A stretch of DNA of 64,000 nt from Erwinia sp. E602 (GCF_018141005.1 NZ_CP046582.1:1736001-1800000); one strand, 5' to 3'; counted from the first letter of the stretch, positions 17,270 to 25,398 are shown. Notes: a model not told the origin generated them from the sequence alone. A program made the numbers and translations.

Positions 17270-17519
17270 AAGCACCTCGCTGTGTGATAAGTGAGCAATG
17301 GTAACACAGGAACTGACGTCGTGAATGACCTGAGCCCCACCTTTTTACAAAGGCTAACGTGTTCCGGTCTCTGAAGTTATCCGTTAATCGCAGAGTTCCC
17401 GCACCACGTCTGGCGAACAGTAAACGCAGTGCAGGCAAATCGGAGAGAGGCATTTTGTGCGAACAGAACAGGTGAAGCCACAAGATGGAAGCAGGCCCGC
17501 AATATTCATGCTGAAAGCC
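17270..17519. other. Intergenic region, no gene seen
   Basis: Only short unsupported frames are present between the small gene and the terminator of the iron-binding protein gene. The stretch is AT-richer than its surroundings and must hold the promoter of the two small genes. Confidence 0.4.
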
Positions 17520-17554
17520 AAAAAAAAAACCGCGCGCTGGCGGGCAGTGCGCGG
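17520..17554 (-). terminator. Rho-independent terminator of the iron-binding protein gene
   Basis: CCGCGCGC and GTGCGCGG form the stem, with one G-T pair. On the minus strand a run of ten T follows. It begins 20 bp after the stop codon at 17575. Confidence 0.85.
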
Positions 17555-17574
17555 CAGAGGGGGCGGGCGAGGGG

Positions 17575-18708
17575 TTATTTCGCCGGATGGTACTGCAGGT
17601 TGATCGGTGCCGCCGGAATGGTGGTGAACTGGCTGATGATGGTGCGGTAGTCCGCTTCCGGGTTCAGATCCTTAAACTGCTGCGGGTAGAAGTCCTTCGC
17701 CAGGATCTCCATGCCGATAATGTTATACGGGTGGTTATAGAAGTGGTGGTAGACCGCCGCCACCTTACCCGCCTTCACCGCCGGAATATCTTTTACGCCG
17801 GTACGGTTGCGCAGGCTGTCAAAGGTGGCCTTGATCTCATCGGTGGTGGTGTTATAGCCCAGCGGGATCACGGTGCTGCCTTTACCGCCGCGTTTGGAAC
17901 CGCTCATCACATAGTAGTCCGGGTTTTCGCTAATCACTTTCTCCACGGGGATCACGCCGGTCGCGCCCGGCAGCAGTTCAGAGCCGATATTCACCGCACC
18001 CACCGCTTCCGCCAGCCCGCCCCAGCCGTTGTGGCTATGGGTAAAGCAGCAGGAGTCACCGCCGCCGCTGATGCCGGCAATCGGTTCAATAAATACCCGC
18101 GGCTTCGGCGACACGTTTTTTACCGCGTTCTGAATGGCCGTCAGCTTCTGGTTATAGAAGGTGGTGTACTCCGCCGCGTGGCTCTCCTGGTTCAGCACCT
18201 TACCCAGCAGGGTGACGCTGTTGGCAGTATTCTGCACCGCGTGCAGCTCATCATCAATAAACAGCACCGGCACTTTCAGGTCGGCCAGCTGCTTCAGCAC
18301 GCCGGTCTGCTGCAGGGCCGGTTTGGCGCGCAGCTGGGCGATCATCAGGTCGGGGTGCTTCGAGATCACCGTTTCCAGATTCACCTGCCCCTGATCGGAG
18401 AAGCCCATATCCAGAATCGATGCGGATTCCGGCCAGCGTTGCTGCAACAGATTCCAGCTGCCGCTGTCCTGCTTCTTCAGCAGGTTATTCCACGTCACCA
18501 CGCGTTTAAACGGGTTCTCACGGTCCAGCAGCGCCAGGTTAAGAATATCGCGGCCGTCCTGCAGGATCACCCGCTGCGGCTCTTTATCCAGCGTGACCTG
18601 CTGGCCGTCCATATCGGTTACGGTCAGCGGGTAGGTGGTGGCGAAGGCGAGCGCGGGCAGCGTGCTCAGCAGCAGGGCGGAAAGCTTAAGTTTGAAGGTG
18701 TTGTTCAT
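17575..18708 (-). CDS. Periplasmic iron-siderophore/heme-type binding protein (FecB/BtuF fold)
   Basis: The 377-residue product has a signal peptide (about residues 1-23, ending ALAFA) and a TroA/FecB-type binding fold: YPLTVTDMDGQQVTLDKEPQ and then RVILQDGRDILN at the start of the domain, with later HPDLMIAQLRAKPAL and NPDYYVMSGSKRGG segments. A central GGGDSCCFTHSHNGWGGLAE stretch, with paired cysteines and two histidines, is unusual for ferric-siderophore proteins and might bind metal directly. A strong Fur box stands upstream. No permease or ATPase gene is adjacent, so it must feed a transporter encoded elsewhere. The ribosome-binding site at 18708 is weak. Confidence 0.8.
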   Translation of the reverse strand: MNNTFKLKLSALLLSTLPALAFATTYPLTVTDMDGQQVTLDKEPQRVILQDGRDILNLALLDRENPFKRVVTWNNLLKKQDSGSWNLLQQRWPESASILDMGFSDQGQVNLETVISKHPDLMIAQLRAKPALQQTGVLKQLADLKVPVLFIDDELHAVQNTANSVTLLGKVLNQESHAAEYTTFYNQKLTAIQNAVKNVSPKPRVFIEPIAGISGGGDSCCFTHSHNGWGGLAEAVGAVNIGSELLPGATGVIPVEKVISENPDYYVMSGSKRGGKGSTVIPLGYNTTTDEIKATFDSLRNRTGVKDIPAVKAGKVAAVYHHFYNHPYNIIGMEILAKDFYPQQFKDLNPEADYRTIISQFTTIPAAPINLQYHPAK

Positions 18709-18742
18709 GGTGTGCAGATCCGGCGTTAGTTCAGAATAGAGG

Positions 18743-18761
18743 AATGATAGTTATTATCATT
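18743..18761. promoter_or_regulatory. Fur box
   Basis: AATGATAGTTATTATCATT is a 7-5-7 palindrome close to the Fur consensus. It lies 35 bp upstream of the start at 18708 on the minus strand and so should place that gene under iron control. Confidence 0.85.
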
Positions 18762-19039
18762 CTCCTTAAACAATAGGTAAACTTCTTAAAGAAATGTCAC
18801 TAAATTGTAAGGCCGGGTCATATTTTGCTGCAAAACTGGCCTTTATGCTGTCCAGGCTTTCGCCGCACCGTTCTGGCGGCCGCCGTGCAGCAGCAACGGA
18901 TCCGCGTCTGCTATGCGACATACGTGGCCGGCGGCATGAGTGAGGCAAGGATATTGACGCGCAGTAACCGTCTGGCGGTAGTGGTTACCGGGGCACAGGT
19001 GCTGTAATGACGATACGTAGCGGTAAAGGAGAAGAGCAG
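18762..19039. other. Intergenic region between divergent genes, no gene seen
   Basis: Short frames here lack ribosome-binding sites and family matches. The region carries the promoter for the dehydrogenase gene at 19040 and part of that for the iron-binding protein gene. Confidence 0.4.
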
Positions 19040-19924
19040 ATGAGTGATAATCATATTGGCATACTGGGTACCGGGCTGATGGGCGCGCCGATCGCGCGGC
19101 GGCTGGCGGTGGCGGGCTGGAAGGTCAGTGCCTGGAACCGCAGCGCGGAGAAGCTAACCCCGCTGGTGGCCGAGGGCATCACGCCGGCCGCCACACCCGC
19201 TGAGCTGGCGGCGCACTGCGAAGTACTCATCTGCCTGCTCAGCGATGCTGACGCCTGTGAACAGGCGATTTTCGCCCCCGGCGCGGCGTTATCGGCGGCC
19301 CGCCCGGGTACGGCGCTGCTGATGATGAGCACCCTGTCACCGGAGATTGTCAGCGGGCAGGCCGAACGGGCCGCCGCCGCCGGCGTTGAGTTTCTCGATC
19401 TGCCGGTGTCCGGCGGCACGCGCGGCGCAGAGCAGGGCACGCTGTCGCTGATGGCCGGCGGCGATGCGGCGCTGATTGAGCGTCTGCAACCGCTGCTGGC
19501 GGTAACAGGGCGGGTTACGCGGGTTGGCGAGGTCGGGGCCGGGCAGCTGACCAAACTGGTCAATCAGATCGTGGTGGCTGGCACACTGTCACTGCTGTCG
19601 GAAGCGCTGCTGCTGGCCGAACGCGGCGGGGCTGACCCGGTGCAGGTGCGCGAGGCGCTGCTCGGCGGTTTTGCCGACTCCACCCTTCTGCGCCAGCACG
19701 GTGAACGCATGGTCAGCGGGGATTTCGCCGCGCGCGGCCCGGCCAAATGGCAGCTGAAAGACACCCGCAGCGCGGTGGCGCTGGCCGACGAACTGGGCCT
19801 GTCGCTGCCGCTGACCACCACCGTCAATCAGCTGTTCACCCAGATGATCGCCGCCGGTGACGGTGAGCTGGATCACTGCGCGATCCTGCGCCAGATCCGA
19901 CGGCTGAACGGCGAACGGCTCTGA
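19040..19924 (+). CDS. NAD(P)-dependent beta-hydroxyacid dehydrogenase (3-hydroxyisobutyrate/tartronate semialdehyde reductase family)
   Basis: The 294-residue protein has the N-terminal Rossmann motif GILGTGLMGAPIARRLAVAG (residues 7-26), the substrate-binding segment DLPVSGGTRGAEQGTLSLMA (about 120-139) and the catalytic lysine region GAGQLTKLVNQIVVAG (about 165-180). These features define the beta-hydroxyacid dehydrogenase family, cytoplasmic enzymes that interconvert beta-hydroxyacids and semialdehydes. ATG 19040 follows AAAGGAG, so the longer frame from 19007 is not used. The gene stands alone and the specific substrate cannot be named. Confidence 0.85.
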   Translation: MSDNHIGILGTGLMGAPIARRLAVAGWKVSAWNRSAEKLTPLVAEGITPAATPAELAAHCEVLICLLSDADACEQAIFAPGAALSAARPGTALLMMSTLSPEIVSGQAERAAAAGVEFLDLPVSGGTRGAEQGTLSLMAGGDAALIERLQPLLAVTGRVTRVGEVGAGQLTKLVNQIVVAGTLSLLSEALLLAERGGADPVQVREALLGGFADSTLLRQHGERMVSGDFAARGPAKWQLKDTRSAVALADELGLSLPLTTTVNQLFTQMIAAGDGELDHCAILRQIRRLNGERL

Positions 19925-19966
19925 CCGCTGCGTTAATGATGCCGGGCCGTTGATGCGTATCCCCAG

Positions 19967-21163
19967 CTAAAGCCGGGGTTTTTCCCGTCGGAAGCCCAGG
20001 CCGATGATCCAGCCAAACACGTAAGGCAGGAAGCGGTAGCGCTTGATAATGCGCGGCAGCGGGCTGGGCTGCCCCTCGGGGCGCTTTTTGCCGCTCATCT
20101 TAATCTGGATAAACTGCGTGGCGCGGGTGGGAAACGCGCGGCGCTTCTGTACCTTTTGCAGCTGCTGCAGGCTGACGCTGCCTCGCAGCAGCGGGCGGGT
20201 AAGCAGATTGGCGGCCGCCACCGCATCCTGAATCGCCAGGTTTACTCCCACGCCGCCAATCGGCGACATCGCGTGCGCGGCGTCGCCGATGCACAGCAGG
20301 CCGGGTTTTGCCCAGGCATCCAGCCGGTCAATTTTAATCTCCAGCAGGCGGAAGTCCTGCCAGCCCTGTAACTGCCCTAACCGTTCGGCGGAGAAGGGGG
20401 CAACGGCGGCAATCTGCTGCTTAAACGCATCCACATTCCCCTGGCTCAGCTGGGCATACTCGCCTTTCATAATTGAATAGCCGCACTGCCAGAAGTCGCC
20501 GCGGTCGATCATAATAAAGTTCTGCTTTGGCCCCTTATGGCCCATGCCCCACTGCGGATCGTCCGCCTGTTTATCCAGCCGGAACCACACCACGTCGCGC
20601 GGCGCGCCGAACGACTGACCGGTTAAGCCTGCCTGCTGGCGCACCCGCGAATGGCGACCGTCGCAGCCGACCACCAGTTGTGCCGTAATCTCAGTCTGCT
20701 GCTCGCCGTTTAACGCGGTGACGCCGCAGACGCGATCGCCGTCATAGCGCAGTTCGCCAAAGGCGGTGGACTGCAGCAGGGTAAAACCGGGCAGCGCGCG
20801 GGCTTTGGCGGCGAGAAAATTGAGGAAGTCCCACTGCGGCATAAAGGCGATATAGCGGCATTTCACCGGCAGGCGGCGGAAGTCCGCCAGCGTCACCTCT
20901 TCGCCGCCCACTTCCGCCTGCAGGCGTTCGGCCTTCTGGTGCGGCAGGGTCAGCAGTTCCTCCAGCAGCCCGAGCTGGTGCATGATCTGCAGGGTGGAGG
21001 GGTGAATGGTGTCGCCTCGAAAGTCGCGCAGAAAGTCCGGGTGCTTTTCCAGCACCACCACCTGAACGCCGGCGCGGGCCAGTAAGTAGCCGAGCATCAG
21101 CCCGGCGGGGCCACCGCCGACGATGCAGCAGTCGGTGGTGAGGGAGGATACTGCCTGAGTCAT
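19967..21163 (-). CDS. FAD-dependent monooxygenase (PHBH/UbiH-type)
   Basis: The 398-residue product is a class A flavin monooxygenase. The ADP-binding motif CCIVGGGPAGLMLGYLLARA spans about residues 12-31, the linking motif GCDGRHSRVRQQAGL about 165-180, and the second FAD motif LLCIGDAAHAMSPIGGVGVN about 285-305. It would hydroxylate an organic substrate with NAD(P)H and oxygen. ATG 21163 is preceded by AGGAG; the frame from 21208 is longer but overlaps the Fur box. The upstream Fur box suggests a role in iron supply, for example siderophore or aromatic chelator metabolism, but that is inference. Confidence 0.85.
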   Translation of the reverse strand: MTQAVSSLTTDCCIVGGGPAGLMLGYLLARAGVQVVVLEKHPDFLRDFRGDTIHPSTLQIMHQLGLLEELLTLPHQKAERLQAEVGGEEVTLADFRRLPVKCRYIAFMPQWDFLNFLAAKARALPGFTLLQSTAFGELRYDGDRVCGVTALNGEQQTEITAQLVVGCDGRHSRVRQQAGLTGQSFGAPRDVVWFRLDKQADDPQWGMGHKGPKQNFIMIDRGDFWQCGYSIMKGEYAQLSQGNVDAFKQQIAAVAPFSAERLGQLQGWQDFRLLEIKIDRLDAWAKPGLLCIGDAAHAMSPIGGVGVNLAIQDAVAAANLLTRPLLRGSVSLQQLQKVQKRRAFPTRATQFIQIKMSGKKRPEGQPSPLPRIIKRYRFLPYVFGWIIGLGFRREKPRL

Positions 21164-21193
21164 AACGCCGCTCCTGGGTAAACTGTCCGATAT

Positions 21194-21212
21194 GATAATA
21201 GTTCTCATTATC
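21194..21212. promoter_or_regulatory. Fur box nested in an 8-bp inverted repeat
   Basis: GATAATAGTTCTCATTATC matches 15 of the 19 positions of the Fur consensus. It lies 31 bp upstream of the monooxygenase start. CTGTCCGA (21183-21190) and TCGGACAG (21217-21224) form a perfect outer inverted repeat around it. Confidence 0.85.
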
Positions 21213-21247
21213 TCCCTCGGACAGCTTTTTTCACTGCGGCAGCGCGA

Positions 21248-22183
21248 TTATTTAATTTCTACCGCGTACTGCTCCACCGGGGTGATTTTCTTAATCAGCT
21301 TATTGTCGAACATAAACTGCTCGTAGGCCTGGTAACGGGCGGTATCCAGGTGGGCCGGATCGGCGGCAAACAGCGGCAGGCTCTTTTTCCACGCCAGGCG
21401 GTTCAGCTCGGTGTTCAGTTCAGGATGGGTGGCGGCAAACTTTTTCCAGGTCTCGTCCGGGTGCGCCTGCAGATACTCGCCGCCTTTTTTCAGCGCGGCG
21501 AGGAATTTCTTCACCTTCGGCGCGGCCACGTCGTCGCGGTTGGCGACGATAATCAGCTCGTCGTAGGCCGGGGTGCCGTAATCTTCCACGTTAAACACCA
21601 CCGGCTTCCTGCCCTGCAGCTGCAGCTCCAGCGCTTCGATATTGCGATAGCCGCCGATCACCGCATCCACCTGGCCCGCCAGCAGCGCGCCGGAGAGCTG
21701 GAAGTTAACGTTGATCATTTTAACGTCGGTGGTGGCTACCCCTTCATGCTTCAGCATGGTGTTCAGGGTGGCGTCCTCAATGCCGCTCACCGAGAAGCCA
21801 ACGGTTTTTCCCTTCAGCCCGGCGGGGGTGGTGATGCTTTTATCCAGCGTCATCACCGTGTTCAGCGGCGTGTTGACCAGCGTACCGACGCGCACCAGCG
21901 GCAGGTTCCGATCGGCAAAGTAGTGCAGCTGCGGCTGATAGGTGATCGCCAGGTCGGCTTTCTTTGCCGCCACCAGACGCGGCGGCAGCGACGGATCGGA
22001 CGGTGGCACGATCGTAACGTCCAGCCCTTCGGCCTTAAAGGCACCGATCTGTTCGGCCACCAGGATCGGCGCGTGGTCCGGATTCACGTACCAGTCGAGC
22101 ATCAGCGTGACCTTTTCGGCGGCCAGCGCCGGGGTGGTGCAGAGGGCGCTTAACAGCAGCGCGCAGGCGTTCTTTTTCAGCAT
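21248..22183 (-). CDS. thiY: ABC transporter binding protein for thiamine pyrimidine (ThiY/NMT1-like)
   Basis: The 311-residue protein has a signal peptide (residues 1-21, ending PALAA) followed by an NMT1/THI5-like domain. The segment VTLMLDWYVNPDHAPILVAE at about residues 25-44 is the hallmark of the formylaminopyrimidine/HMP-binding branch. It would deliver a pyrimidine precursor of thiamine to the ThiX-ThiZ transporter. It is the last gene of the riboswitch-controlled operon; 25 bp separate it from thiX. Confidence 0.88.
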   Translation of the reverse strand: MLKKNACALLLSALCTTPALAAEKVTLMLDWYVNPDHAPILVAEQIGAFKAEGLDVTIVPPSDPSLPPRLVAAKKADLAITYQPQLHYFADRNLPLVRVGTLVNTPLNTVMTLDKSITTPAGLKGKTVGFSVSGIEDATLNTMLKHEGVATTDVKMINVNFQLSGALLAGQVDAVIGGYRNIEALELQLQGRKPVVFNVEDYGTPAYDELIIVANRDDVAAPKVKKFLAALKKGGEYLQAHPDETWKKFAATHPELNTELNRLAWKKSLPLFAADPAHLDTARYQAYEQFMFDNKLIKKITPVEQYAVEIK

Positions 22184-22208
22184 GGTAAACCCTTATTATC
22201 GTTGTTAA

Positions 22209-23027
22209 TCAGCGGCTGTCCGGTGCCCAGCGGATCAGCCGCCGCAGCAGCGCATCCACCGCTATCCAGAGTGAAACGGTCATTAAAATCAGGATAAACA
22301 GCGCGGCAAAGCACTGCTCCGGCTGCATACGGGCGTTGGCGTTGATCATCACGTAGCCCAGCCCCTCGGCGGAGCCGACCCATTCGCCGATAATCGCGCC
22401 GATCGGGGCCACGGCGGCGGCCATGCGCAGGCCGGTGCCGAAGGCGGGCAGCGCCGCCATCAGCCGCACGTGGCGCAGCTGAGCCCGGGGCGACGCGCCC
22501 AGCGTGCGTGCCAGATCCAGCCAGCCGCTGTCCACCCGCCGCAGGCCGTCGAAGAACGCCGACGTGACCGGGAAGAAGATCACCAGCACCGCCATCGCCA
22601 CCTTGGCGCTCATGCCAAAGCCGAACCACAGCACCAGCAGCGGGGCGAGGGCAAACACCGGGATCGCCTGGCTGGTCAGCACCAGCGGCATCAGCCAGCG
22701 CTGCAGGCGCGGTGAGCCGATCATCGCCAGTGCCAGCAGCGCGCCGAACAGCACGCCGAGGATCAGCCCGGAAAACACCTCCGAGGCGGTAATCAGCGTG
22801 TGCCAGGCGAGATAGTCGCGGCCGGTCCACAGCGCCAGCGCCACGGCGGCGGGCGAGGGCAGCAGAAAGGCCGGGATCGCGCCAAAGGTAGTGACTCCCC
22901 ACCACAGCAGCAGCAGCCCGGCAAACACCGTCAGCCCACGCCGCCAGCGGGTAAAACGGCTGTCGCGGTGCATCATTCTGTTTTCACCGGTCACCCAGCG
23001 GGTAATGCGTCGTTCACGGGGCATCAT
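22209..23027 (-). CDS. thiX: ABC transporter permease for thiamine pyrimidine (ThiX-like)
   Basis: The 272-residue inner-membrane protein has about six helices and the permease loop LDLARTLGASPRAQLRHVRL (about residues 168-187). Its N-terminus is odd: the opening MMPRERRITRWVTGENR is followed by a second, related opening MMHRDSRFTRWRRGL, and a third copy lies upstream as a separate micro-ORF. ATG 23027 has GGAGAA upstream and is the best start; ATG 22976 begins the inner copy but has a weak ribosome-binding site. The start overlaps the stop of the micro-ORF as ATGA. The role follows from the TPP riboswitch and from thiY and thiZ on either side. Confidence 0.85.
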   Translation of the reverse strand: MMPRERRITRWVTGENRMMHRDSRFTRWRRGLTVFAGLLLLWWGVTTFGAIPAFLLPSPAAVALALWTGRDYLAWHTLITASEVFSGLILGVLFGALLALAMIGSPRLQRWLMPLVLTSQAIPVFALAPLLVLWFGFGMSAKVAMAVLVIFFPVTSAFFDGLRRVDSGWLDLARTLGASPRAQLRHVRLMAALPAFGTGLRMAAAVAPIGAIIGEWVGSAEGLGYVMINANARMQPEQCFAALFILILMTVSLWIAVDALLRRLIRWAPDSR

Positions 23028-23080
23028 TCGGCTTCTCCGGTCAGCCAGCGGGTAGGGCGTCGTTCATGGAGCATCATTCG
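22971..23080. repeat. Two and a half tandem 50/51-bp repeats over the thiZ-thiX junction
   Basis: CATCATTC recurs at 22971, 23022 and 23072, with the same order of sequence between. The spacing is 51 bp between the first two and 50 bp between the last two. Each copy carries two ATG codons (minus strand) and two carry the GGAGAAGCC or GGTGAA stretch that serves as ribosome-binding site for the next. Confidence 0.9.
23024..23077 (-). other. 17-codon micro-ORF at the thiZ-thiX junction
   Basis: The frame MMLHERRPTRWLTGEAE starts at ATG 23077, overlapping the thiZ stop, and ends in a TGA overlapping the thiX start at 23027. It is a third copy of the ThiX N-terminus, cut off because its repeat is 50 bp rather than 51. 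It is probably translated through coupling; whether the peptide does anything is unknown. Confidence 0.55.
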
Positions 23081-23820
23081 GCTTCCCCCGACAGCTGGCG
23101 CATCAGCTCGCCCTGGCTTCTCAGCAGATCGGCGTTATCCGGTGCGCGCGGCGGCAGCCCGGCGATAGTGTGGCCGTCATCAATGCCGCCTGGATGGCGG
23201 TGCAGCACCAGCAGGCGGTGGCTGAGTCGGCAGGCCTCCTGCGGATCGTGGGTGATCAGCAGCACCGTGCGCCCGGCCAGCAGCGTGGCCGCCAGCGTCT
23301 GAATGCTGGCGCGGGTAATCGCATCCAGCGCCGAAAACGGCTCATCCATCAGCACCACCGGCCGATCCTCATACAGTGTGCGGGCGATGGCGGCGCGCTG
23401 GCGCATGCCGCCGGAGAGCACCGCGGGCAGATCGTCGCCGTGGCCGCCGAGCCCTACCTGTTCCAGCAGCAGCTGCGCCCGCGACATATCCGGCCGCTCG
23501 CCGCGCAGGCGCGGGCCGAGAGTGATGTTCTGCAACACGCTGAGCCACGGATACAGCAGGTCCTGCTGGCCCATCCAGGCGATGCGCCCCGCAATCGGCT
23601 GGCCGTCGCTGCCGCTCACCGTGCCGCTACTGGCGTTCTCCAGCCCGGCAAGTATCTTCAGCAGGCTGGTCTTACCGGCACCGCTGGCCCCCAGCAGCGC
23701 AACAAAGCTGCCGCCGGTGATATCAAAACTCAGCCGCTCAAAGATGGTACGTGCGCCAAACCGCAGGCTGAGGTCGCGAACCTGAATGCCGGGCGGCGGG
23801 GTGGTTAACGGCTGTGACAT
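23074..23820 (-). CDS. thiZ: ABC transporter ATP-binding protein for thiamine pyrimidine (ThiZ-like)
   Basis: The 248-residue ABC ATPase has Walker A GASGAGKTS (about residues 42-50), a signature read here as LSGGMRQRAAIA (about 133-144) and Walker B VVLMDEP (about 153-159). It belongs to the nitrate/taurine/HMP branch of importers. The start ATG 23820 overlaps the tenA stop, and the longer frame from 24018 would run deep into tenA, so 23820 is used. Its last codons lie within the tandem repeat that also holds the thiX start. Confidence 0.88.
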   Translation of the reverse strand: MSQPLTTPPPGIQVRDLSLRFGARTIFERLSFDITGGSFVALLGASGAGKTSLLKILAGLENASSGTVSGSDGQPIAGRIAWMGQQDLLYPWLSVLQNITLGPRLRGERPDMSRAQLLLEQVGLGGHGDDLPAVLSGGMRQRAAIARTLYEDRPVVLMDEPFSALDAITRASIQTLAATLLAGRTVLLITHDPQEACRLSHRLLVLHRHPGGIDDGHTIAGLPPRAPDNADLLRSQGELMRQLSGEAE

Positions 23821-24533
23821 TATCTGCGTTCCGCCTGGCCAACGGCGTTCAGCCCCATCTGCCAGAAGGCCGACTCCAGCCGGGTGGCGGTGGCGAAAAT
23901 CTCCGTCAGCCGGGCATAGCGGCTTTCGGCACCGCGATCGCGGCCAGCCTGCTCCAGCAGATCGATCGAGGCGCGCACGCTGGCGTGATAGCCGCTGTCG
24001 CCGTAGTTGGCGATCCACGAGGCGTAAGGATTGCCCTCCAGCACCGTGGCCGGGCTGCGTAACAGTGTCAGGCCAATCTCGGCGTAACCGGCCACGCAGG
24101 GCAGCAGCGCCGCCAGCAGATCCAGCGCGTCGCCTGAGTGGCCGATATCCAGCACGTAGCGGGTGTAGTTGATGGTCTCCATCGCTTCCGGCTCGGCGGC
24201 CATCTGCGCTTCGTTCAGCCCCCAGCTCTCGCAGTAGCCGACGTGCAGCGGCAGTTCGCCGACGATGCCGTTCAGCGAAGCGGTGGCGGCACGCATCTCC
24301 GGCAGCGTATGGAACTTGCTGACCAGCAGCGCATAGGCGCGGGCGAAGTGGACGAGGAACAGATAGTCCTGGGTCAGATAGCGGCGAAACGCCTCGTGGG
24401 GCAGGGTGCCCGCGCCCAGCTGCTGCACAAACGGATGGTTAACGTAGTGCTGCCAGTCGGCGTTGGTTGCGGCGCGCAGGCGGCCAAACAGCCCGTGGCT
24501 GAAATCAATAGGAGAAGCGGAATTATAGTACAT
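23820..24533 (-). CDS. tenA: Aminopyrimidine aminohydrolase / thiaminase II (TenA)
   Basis: The 237-residue product is a TenA-family enzyme that hydrolyses aminomethyl-pyrimidine salvage products to HMP for thiamine synthesis. Signature segments are WQHYVNHPFVQQLGAGTLP (about residues 27-45), FRRYLTQDYLFLVHFARAYA (about 49-68), the catalytic cysteine region LLPCVAGYAEIG (about 145-156) and NPYASWIANYGDSGY (about 168-182). ATG 24533 follows GGAGG; the extended frame from 24665 would translate the riboswitch. It is the first gene of the operon with thiZ, thiX and thiY. Confidence 0.93.
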   Translation of the reverse strand: MYYNSASPIDFSHGLFGRLRAATNADWQHYVNHPFVQQLGAGTLPHEAFRRYLTQDYLFLVHFARAYALLVSKFHTLPEMRAATASLNGIVGELPLHVGYCESWGLNEAQMAAEPEAMETINYTRYVLDIGHSGDALDLLAALLPCVAGYAEIGLTLLRSPATVLEGNPYASWIANYGDSGYHASVRASIDLLEQAGRDRGAESRYARLTEIFATATRLESAFWQMGLNAVGQAERR

Positions 24534-24607
24534 AGGACCTCCAGTCAGTGTATGGAGATCCGGGCGTAATGGCGCGCTGAACAGGCAGTCTGGTGCTGTG
24601 GTGTCGA

Positions 24608-24697
24608 CCCGTCCCTTCGCTGGCATGACCCAGATCAGGTTCAAAGGGTTCGGCATTGCTGCCATCTCAGCCCATCACAGGACACCCCTCGGAGGCG
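24608..24697 (-). promoter_or_regulatory. TPP riboswitch (THI element)
   Basis: Read on the minus strand, the conserved pieces appear in order: GAGGGGTG, then GGGCTGAGA, then ACCCTTTGAACCTGATCTGG and GTCATGCCAGCGAAGGGA. This is the canonical thiamine pyrophosphate aptamer. It lies in the leader of tenA and should shut the operon down when TPP is plentiful. Confidence 0.97.
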
Positions 24698-24700
24698 GTT

Positions 24701-24729
24701 GTTATACGATATTTAAAATGTTAATTCAA
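24701..24729 (-). promoter_or_regulatory. Sigma-70 promoter of the tenA operon
   Basis: On the minus strand TTGAAT and TATAAC are separated by exactly 17 bp, close to consensus. Transcription would start just upstream of the riboswitch. The -35 box overlaps the stop of the HIT gene. Confidence 0.75.
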
Positions 24730-25193
24730 CGGGGTTGATTCTGTGGGCATCTGCTGAGAAGCGCATCACCCAACAAAGTGGCAATCTTATGCTTCAGCGC
24801 GCCGTGTTGATCTTCCCTGTAAGGGGGAGCCGTTTTCCAGTCATAAAACCAGACCGGCATTCTGCGCTTCTGTTCCGGTTCAGACGCATAGCGCGGGAAG
24901 AGATGGCAGTGCAGTTCCGGTTCAGAGTTGCCCAGAATTTCATAGTTAATCCGCAACGCCCCTGTTGCCGCTAACATGGCATCTCCCAGTAGAGCCATAT
25001 CCAGCAGATACTGTTGCCGGGCTGCTGTATCCAGATCGTTGAGAGCCGGCACCACCGGGTCAGGCAACAGCAGGCAGTAACCGGTCAGGAACTGAACATC
25101 ACCCATCACCGCCCAACCGGACGGCATACGACAGATAACTTTATCGTTAGTGCCATTTCTGGCGGACGCAACGCGCTGTGAAATCAGTGACAT
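24726..25193 (-). CDS. HIT-like domain protein
   Basis: The 155-residue protein resembles the HIT family of nucleotide hydrolases and transferases: GDVQFLTGYCLLLPDPVV (about residues 31-48) precedes the family motif, which reads ELHCHLFPRY (about 93-102). HIT enzymes normally have HxHxH; here the first histidine position is glutamate, so the catalytic arrangement is altered while the last two histidines remain. The substrate would be a nucleotide phosphoester, but it cannot be named. The gene is transcribed alone, directly upstream of the thiamine operon promoter. Confidence 0.75.
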   Translation of the reverse strand: MSLISQRVASARNGTNDKVICRMPSGWAVMGDVQFLTGYCLLLPDPVVPALNDLDTAARQQYLLDMALLGDAMLAATGALRINYEILGNSEPELHCHLFPRYASEPEQKRRMPVWFYDWKTAPPYREDQHGALKHKIATLLGDALLSRCPQNQPR

Positions 25194-25368
25194 TCGAGTC
25201 TCCTGTTAAGTAATGGAGCGGAGTAATCTATCCGTTAGCGCCGGGATAAGTGGACTGACCACCCTTTGCAGACGGGGTAGATGAAATCTCTGATATGTCA
25301 GCTGAACGTCCCTGAGAGGCACCCCGACTCACATTTCCCACAATGGCGGAGATTTCAGTATGAGTACA

Positions 25369-25398
25369 TCACAAGCGCTGACGTACCAGCGCTTGTGA
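25369..25398. repeat. Perfect 12-bp inverted repeat downstream of the chemoreceptor gene
   Basis: TCACAAGCGCTG and CAGCGCTTGTGA flank the 6-bp spacer ACGTAC. It begins about 34 bp after the chemoreceptor stop. No T-run follows on either strand, so it is either a factor-assisted terminator, an mRNA-stabilising hairpin or a protein-binding site. Confidence 0.75.

Noticed and set aside
17587..18729. 380-codon frame opposite the iron-binding protein gene
   Set aside because: The minus strand has a signal peptide, a Fur box and a terminator; the plus frame has none of these.
21183..21224. Rho-independent terminator on the plus strand
   Set aside because: There is a T-run after the stem, but the 26-base loop is long and no plus-strand gene ends here; kept as a nested operator instead.
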